DNA from: Rhabdophis nuchalis
Taxonomy: Eukaryota; Chordata; Lepidosauria; Squamata; Natricidae
Assembly (NCBI GenBank): GCA_039707465.1
Contig: CM077643.1
Span: 381,161,919-381,225,918 of the forward strand
Direction of reading: 5' to 3'
DNA length: 64,000 nt
Below are positions 46,556 through 64,000 of the stretch, in pieces. The position numbers and the translations under genes are program-made. Under the pieces are notes generated by a model that was not told the origin of the DNA, did no database searches, and saw only the letters and a program-made list of their open reading frames with translations. The stretch's first letter is position 1; every line of letters starts with the position of its first letter.

Positions 46556-47660
46556 AAAAGGATCCTCTTCCCACAGGATACGGATGAACTTTCCAGCTCA
46601 ATTTCTCTCAAGACCTCCAGGCAGGTGGTCTTCCACAGATACACCCACCCACCCCAAGGTCATTACAGCCTAGTTCCAAGTTCTGTTGGCTGCCCCCCCC
46701 CCCCCCAAGTCAGGACCCCAGAGTCCTGACTGCATTTTGGGCACTCAGCAACTGCCCCGCATTTATGGGCCTTGCAATATCCTGTGGTCACCTGATCTTG
46801 GTTGTCAATATTTTTGGCCAAACCTGATATTCTGCCAAACCTGATATTCCATTTCAGTATGTCCACACTGACGTGACTGAAAAGTTGACTTTTATTTCCA
46901 TCCAAGATCTTTTCTCCTCCAAACTCCCATTGATGAAGAGAAGACCAGTAAGGCATTGAAGAATTTCACTTGTTTGGAAAAGCCATTTGTTTCTTCTTTT
47001 TTCGTTTTCTGGTTGCTGGATTGGGATTTGTTTCTGATTTAGTGTCAGCCTCCGAAAGCAGCACTGCGGAACTATAAGCAAAAACCACAAAGAACAGAAA
47101 GCTATTTCCTATATATCAAAACGCAATTGTGACCAAAAAAATCTGAAACATATGTTAACATTTGATTCAAAGGGTGCAAAACCATCAAGCCAAATAGCAG
47201 AACTCTGGAGATGAAAAGTTATGCACAGAGTAGGAGGAGTAACATGAGGGGAGTCTGTGGCCCTGCAAGTTGAACTTTAGTGCAGAGACGATGTGAAATT
47301 ACACCCAGGGCTCTCCCGTGACTGGCTGGGAAGACAGGCAGGTGGATGTTGGCTCCCTATTTCTAGAAATAAAATCTTGTTTCCAGCCTGTAACATTTGA
47401 CAGTCTTGTATTATATGGAAATTAATATTTCTTCCCAACAAAATGTGCTTTGACAGAATCACCTCTGCACCTGGGGAAAAACCTCCCTTTTCTATGTGTG
47501 TTGTGCCTATTGCCGGATTCAAGACTGACCCGTTCACGATTGGCACCAGGCTTATTGGGCCCCATAATGCAGGTTTGTAAACAGATCAATTGAAGCTTAT
47601 CTCAATTGTGAAAAGTAGGATCCCTTTGCCAGGGTTGAGGGCAGAGAGCCACAAACTACT
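46556..47660. other. Intergenic between POM121 and NSUN5, nothing recognised
   Basis: No exon, RNA or nameable repeat. Contains a C-run near 46686. Confidence 0.5.
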
Positions 47661-47664
47661 ACTG

Positions 47665-48322
47665 TAACACTCTACATGGGGCTTCCCTTGAGGTGCACCC
47701 GGAGGCTCCAGCTAGTTCAGAATGCGGCCGCGCAGGGGATTATGGGAGTTTCAAGATACTCACATGTAACACCTCTCCTGCGCAAGCTGCATTGGTTGCC
47801 TGTGGCCTTCCAGGTGAACTTCAAGGTACTAGTAACAACCTTTAAAGCGGTCCATGGCACGGGATCTGTTTACCTGCGGGACCGCCTCCTACCACGTACC
47901 TCCCTTCGACCTGTCCGCTCCCACAGAGAGGGCCTCCTCAGGGTGCCGTCTGCTGGACAATGCCGGCTGGCGACCCCCAGGGGCAGAGCCTTCTCTGTGG
48001 CAGGCCCTGCCCTCTGGAACGACCTGCCCCCCGACCTTCGCACCATCACGGACCTACACCTCTTCCGCCGGACACTAAAAACACATCTATTCCATGTGGC
48101 TGGCCTGGCATAGTTTTTTAGTGACATAGTTTGATTATAATAATTTTAATTCCTTTTAATCATAATTTTTAGCACAGACCCACTATATTTAATCTATTTT
48201 TAACTTCTTTTATATTGTCATTGTGTGTACTGCCTTTTTTATCCTTTCTGTGCACCGCCCTGAGTCCCTCTGGGGAGATAGGGCGGTATACAAATGTGAT
48301 TAAATAAATAAATAAATAAACA
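47665..48322 (+). mobile_element. L2-like LINE 3' end
   Basis: Uninterrupted frame 47676-48113: [60 protein letters not shown]. Stem TGCACCGCCCTGAGTCCCTC, tail (AAAT)n to about 48322. Confidence 0.85.
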
Positions 48323-48414
48323 AACTTCATAGGTTTGGCCTCCAGAATCATTTAAGACTTTCTGAAAGGTGGGAATCAGGCCTTTTTGTTAATAACACAG
48401 AAATATAGAGCATA

Positions 48415-48734
48415 AGGGACACGGTGGCTCAGTGGTTAAGGCAATGAGCTTGTCAATCAGAAAGGTTGGCAATTCAGCAGTTCGAATCCCTAGCGCTGCG
48501 TATCTGATGAGCTCCCGTTACTTGTCCCAGCTTCTGCCAACCTAGCAGTTCGAAAGCATGTAAAAATGCAAGTAGAAAAATAGGGACCACTTTGGTGGGA
48601 AGGTAACATATAGTCATGCCGGCCACATGACCACAGAGACGTCTTCAGACAGTACTGGCTCTTTGGCTTTGAAAGAGAGATGAGCACTGCGAATGACGAG
48701 CACATATGTGCAAGGGGAAACTTTACCTTTGCCT
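48415..48734 (+). mobile_element. Full-length tRNA-derived SINE with target-site duplication
   Basis: About 320 bp: box A-like GTGGCTCAGTGGTTAAGG, box B-like CAGTTCGAATCCC, a body shared with 36964-37297, and a CTTTACCTTTGCC end. TATAGAGCATA occurs at 48404-48414 and 48735-48745. Confidence 0.85.
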
Positions 48735-48748
48735 TATAGAGCATAGAG

Positions 48749-48864
48749 CAGAGGTCTCCAACCTTTGCAACTTTAAGTCTGAAGGACTTCAGCTCCCAGA
48801 ATTCTCCAGAAGTCTGAGAGCTGAAGTCCTTCAGACTTAAAGTTGCAAAGGTTGGAGACTCCTG
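48749..48864. mobile_element. Snapback hAT-like MITE with exact 8-bp duplication
   Basis: 116 bp, CAGAGGTCTCCAACCTTTGC to its inverse, with GCATAGAG at 48741-48748 and 48865-48872. It landed directly in the 3' target duplication of the SINE at 48415-48734. Confidence 0.87.
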
Positions 48865-48903
48865 GCATAGAGAACATGCAGAGTATTTATGCTATATAGC
48901 ACA

Positions 48904-49302
48904 CAGGTAACCCTTAACGTACAACCACAATTGAGCCAAAATTTCTGTTGCTAAGCAAGACAGTTGGTAAGTGAGTTGTGCCCGATTTTGCGACTTTTGC
49001 CACAGTTGTAAAACAAATGACAACAATTGTTAAGTGAATCATGCAGTTGCTAAGTGAATCTTGCTTCTCCCATTGACTTTGCTTGCCAGAAGCCAGCTGG
49101 GTAGATTACAAACGGCGACCCCAGGACAGTGCAACTGTCATAAATACATGCCCGTTGCCAGGCACCCAAATTTTGATCACATGACCATGGGGATGCTGCG
49201 ATAGTCGTTAGGTGTGAAAACTGGTCCTACATCGCTTTTGTCCATGCTGTTGTTAACTTCTAACGGTCACGACACAAACAGTTGTAAGTCAAGGACTACC
49301 TG
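48904..49302. mobile_element. MITE with CAGGTA.../...TACCTG termini
   Basis: About 400 bp. The left end, CAGGTAACCCTTAACGTACA, is inverted at the right as GTAAGTCAAGGACTACCTG. It holds repeated TTGCTAAGTGAAT-like motifs. A fragment of the same family lies at about 53750-53840. It ends 29 bases from the NSUN5 stop codon. Confidence 0.7.
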
Positions 49303-49331
49303 TGCAGAACACAAACACGCAGAGCATTCTT

Positions 49332-62063
<12,732 letters not shown>

Positions 62064-62234
62064 CTGCAAAAGGAAGGGATGTTGTTGATGGAATCAGAAG
62101 AATTGATAACGATACTAAACAAATAATGCCGACAAATTTGAAAGATCATACAGTGGACCACATATTTGGAAGAGGCCAGTTTACCTACCAAAACCAAAAA
62201 AAGGAGACTTTTGTTTGTGGAAACTATCACATAG

Positions 62235-63520
62235 TCTCCTTCGTTTCCCACGCTAACAAAAATAAAACTGTAAAACTATGGAATGTCCTTAGCAAAATGG
62301 GAATCCCAAACCATTGGGAAGGCCAGAGTCCAGATGGAACATAGCAGAAAAGGCTGGCTCCAGGTCAGCAAAGGAGTGAGACGAGGCTACATAATCTCTC
62401 CTTATTTATTCATTCTATATGCTAAGCATAGGGGGACGGGGACGGGGGGGGTTGTTAAAATGGGAAGAAAAAAATATCAATAACTTGCACTATGCTGATA
62501 ATACTACTCTGATACCTGACAATGCAAATGCCAGACCTGGAAGGCATCTTTTTACATTGGACCTTCAGGCCTGCCACAGTTTCTACTGTGGGAAAAAGGG
62601 AAGGTGGATTATACAGAGTGTGGGTGATATATAGTCAAAATAAGATTGTTTTCTCAGAGAGTCACGGTCACCTTGCCCTGCAACTGTGATAATGTAACTG
62701 GGAGGCACCTCCACTTTTGGATGGTGCCTAACTGGACCATTTGAGTGCTGGGCAGGGACATGAACTTTCTTTTGGGTGGGGAAAACCTGGAAATGTTCAG
62801 ATTAGGGTTTTCCCAGATGTGCCAATATGACATCTCTAATAAAATGGAACTTTGAGGAAACTCAAGCCTCAGAGTCTTCTTTCATTGGAGGGTGTTACTT
62901 GGAACCCTCACATCAAAATAGTCTGCAATCTTTTGTAAGGAAAATCAGTGAAAGTGAAAAAAACCAGGATTAACATTATTTATTTTTTTAATCTTTCACA
63001 TTTCTAAACCGCCCATCTCCCTCAAAGATTAATGTAAAGAAGAGGAGGGCAATTAAATATAAAGAAGACAAAACTCATGTCGACAGGTACAGCAACCAGA
63101 ACCTAGAGTTGGCAATGAAGATAGTGAAGTGGCAGATAGTTCTGCTTTTTAGCATCAACCAATAGTAAAGGAACAAGCCAATCAGCCAAGAAATGAACCA
63201 CAGACTAGTACTTGGTACAGCAGTCATGAAGATCTTAAAAAGATATTCAGATCCTGTGATTTGTCAAAATCTAGAAAGATCAGAATAGTTCGAGTGAAAG
63301 TGACAGAAAGAGTATTGACACTTTTGAATGTTGGTGCTGGACAAAATTCTGGAAAATACCACAGATAGCCAGGAAAAACAAAAATCAAAGCATCATTGAA
63401 CAAATCAACCCAGAATTCTCACATGAGGTACAATAACCAGGCTCAAATTATATTTTGGACACATTATGCCAAGCCCTTTTTGAGAAGAAGCAGCCTGTTA
63501 GACACAAATTATGGACTCAA
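62235..63520 (+). mobile_element. Decayed BovB (RTE-clade) LINE remnants
   Basis: Pieces read like BovB reverse transcriptase: KLWNVLSKMGIPNHWEG, VSKGVRRGYIISPYLFILYA, KNINNLHYADNTTLIPD (catalytic YADD changed to YADN), and a C-terminal-type FECWCWTKFWKIPQIARKNK with QSIIEQINPEFS near 63320-63420. Frames are broken. Confidence 0.65.
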
Positions 63521-63837
63521 TTGTAGTGTTGATACACAATTAGAAGACCCGAAGGCCAGGTTGGATCATCTAGCTGGCTTTTCAGAGTCCCTATTAATCG
63601 GCATGTATTTAATCACATGAAATTATTAATGCAGTTGTCTTTTTTTTTTAAAAGAGCCAATTTGTGCAATGTTTTTAATCAAAAAGAAGCTACCATACTT
63701 CTGCCTGTAAGTACTATGGGTATTAAATATTTTATTCCGAGTATTGTGCAAATTTGGGAAAATGGATTAATTCCATAAAGTAAACTATGGTTGAGTTAGC
63801 CATAACAAATGTGTGTTTGTCAAAACACAGCAGCCTC

Positions 63838-63930
63838 TGATCTTTTCTGTACCAAGGTTAAACCGGGCTGGACTGGTTTACATCTGGGATGGGAGACTAC
63901 CAAGGAATTCCAAGTTTGTAGACGATGCAG
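63838..63930 (+). mobile_element. 5S rRNA-derived SINE fragment
   Basis: GGATGGGAGAC (63887-63897), a 5S box C-like motif, preceded by CGGGCTGGACTGGTTTACAT and followed by CCAAGGAATTCC, as in the 3' half of 5S rRNA. Confidence 0.5.
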
Positions 63931-64000
63931 AGAAGTTGAAAATATCCTGGAAGAGTTCAATGCAAACTACAACTGTACTGGGCCAAGAAACTGCATAACA

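Noticed and set aside
48480..48495. tRNA gene from box B-like GTTCGAATCCC
   Set aside because: No full cloverleaf; it lies in a 320-bp SINE with its own target-site duplication.

Overview
The window looks like nuclear DNA from a squamate reptile, most likely a snake. The evidence is split vertebrate genes in the order HIP1, POM121, NSUN5 (families clustered on human 7q11.23) together with a reptile-type repeat load: many L2/CR1-like LINE 3' ends, CR1 fragments, a BovB remnant, L1-type sequence, tRNA- and 5S-derived SINEs and many small hAT-like hairpin transposons. The species cannot be fixed from sequence alone. Exon boundaries were called by eye from GT-AG sites, reading-frame continuity and recognised protein families.

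Layout. 233-16190 (+) holds the 3' two thirds of HIP1, a clathrin/AP-2/actin-linked endocytic adaptor: 21 confident coding exons plus an uncertain last exon, with a probable 3' UTR to about 18.3 kb. 18.4-21.5 kb is repeat-rich intergenic DNA. 21550-22300 is a GC/CpG-rich promoter. 21847-43620 (+) is a complete POM121 gene (13 coding exons, about 1195 residues), the membrane-anchored FG nucleoporin, with a 3' UTR to a poly(A) signal at 45892. 49332-62063 (-) is NSUN5, an rRNA cytosine-5 methyltransferase: eight coding exons are visible and the first lies beyond the right edge. POM121 and NSUN5 are convergent, about 3.4 kb apart, and that gap is almost all transposon-derived.

The genes do not form a pathway; they act at the plasma membrane, the nuclear pore and the ribosome, and their grouping is conserved vertebrate synteny.

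The most unusual item is at 29022-31064 (-): an insertion with an 18-bp target-site duplication whose content is a GC-rich leader, an L1 ORF1-type reading frame and a 3' UTR with A tail, without any reverse transcriptase ORF. It resembles the mammalian half-L1 (HAL1) design. Also notable are near-perfect snapback hAT-like MITEs with 8-bp duplications, one hAT-like element carrying a separate ~100-bp internal hairpin, and one carrying a ~100-bp-period pyrimidine minisatellite. I found no operon-like, CRISPR or immune-type novel system.
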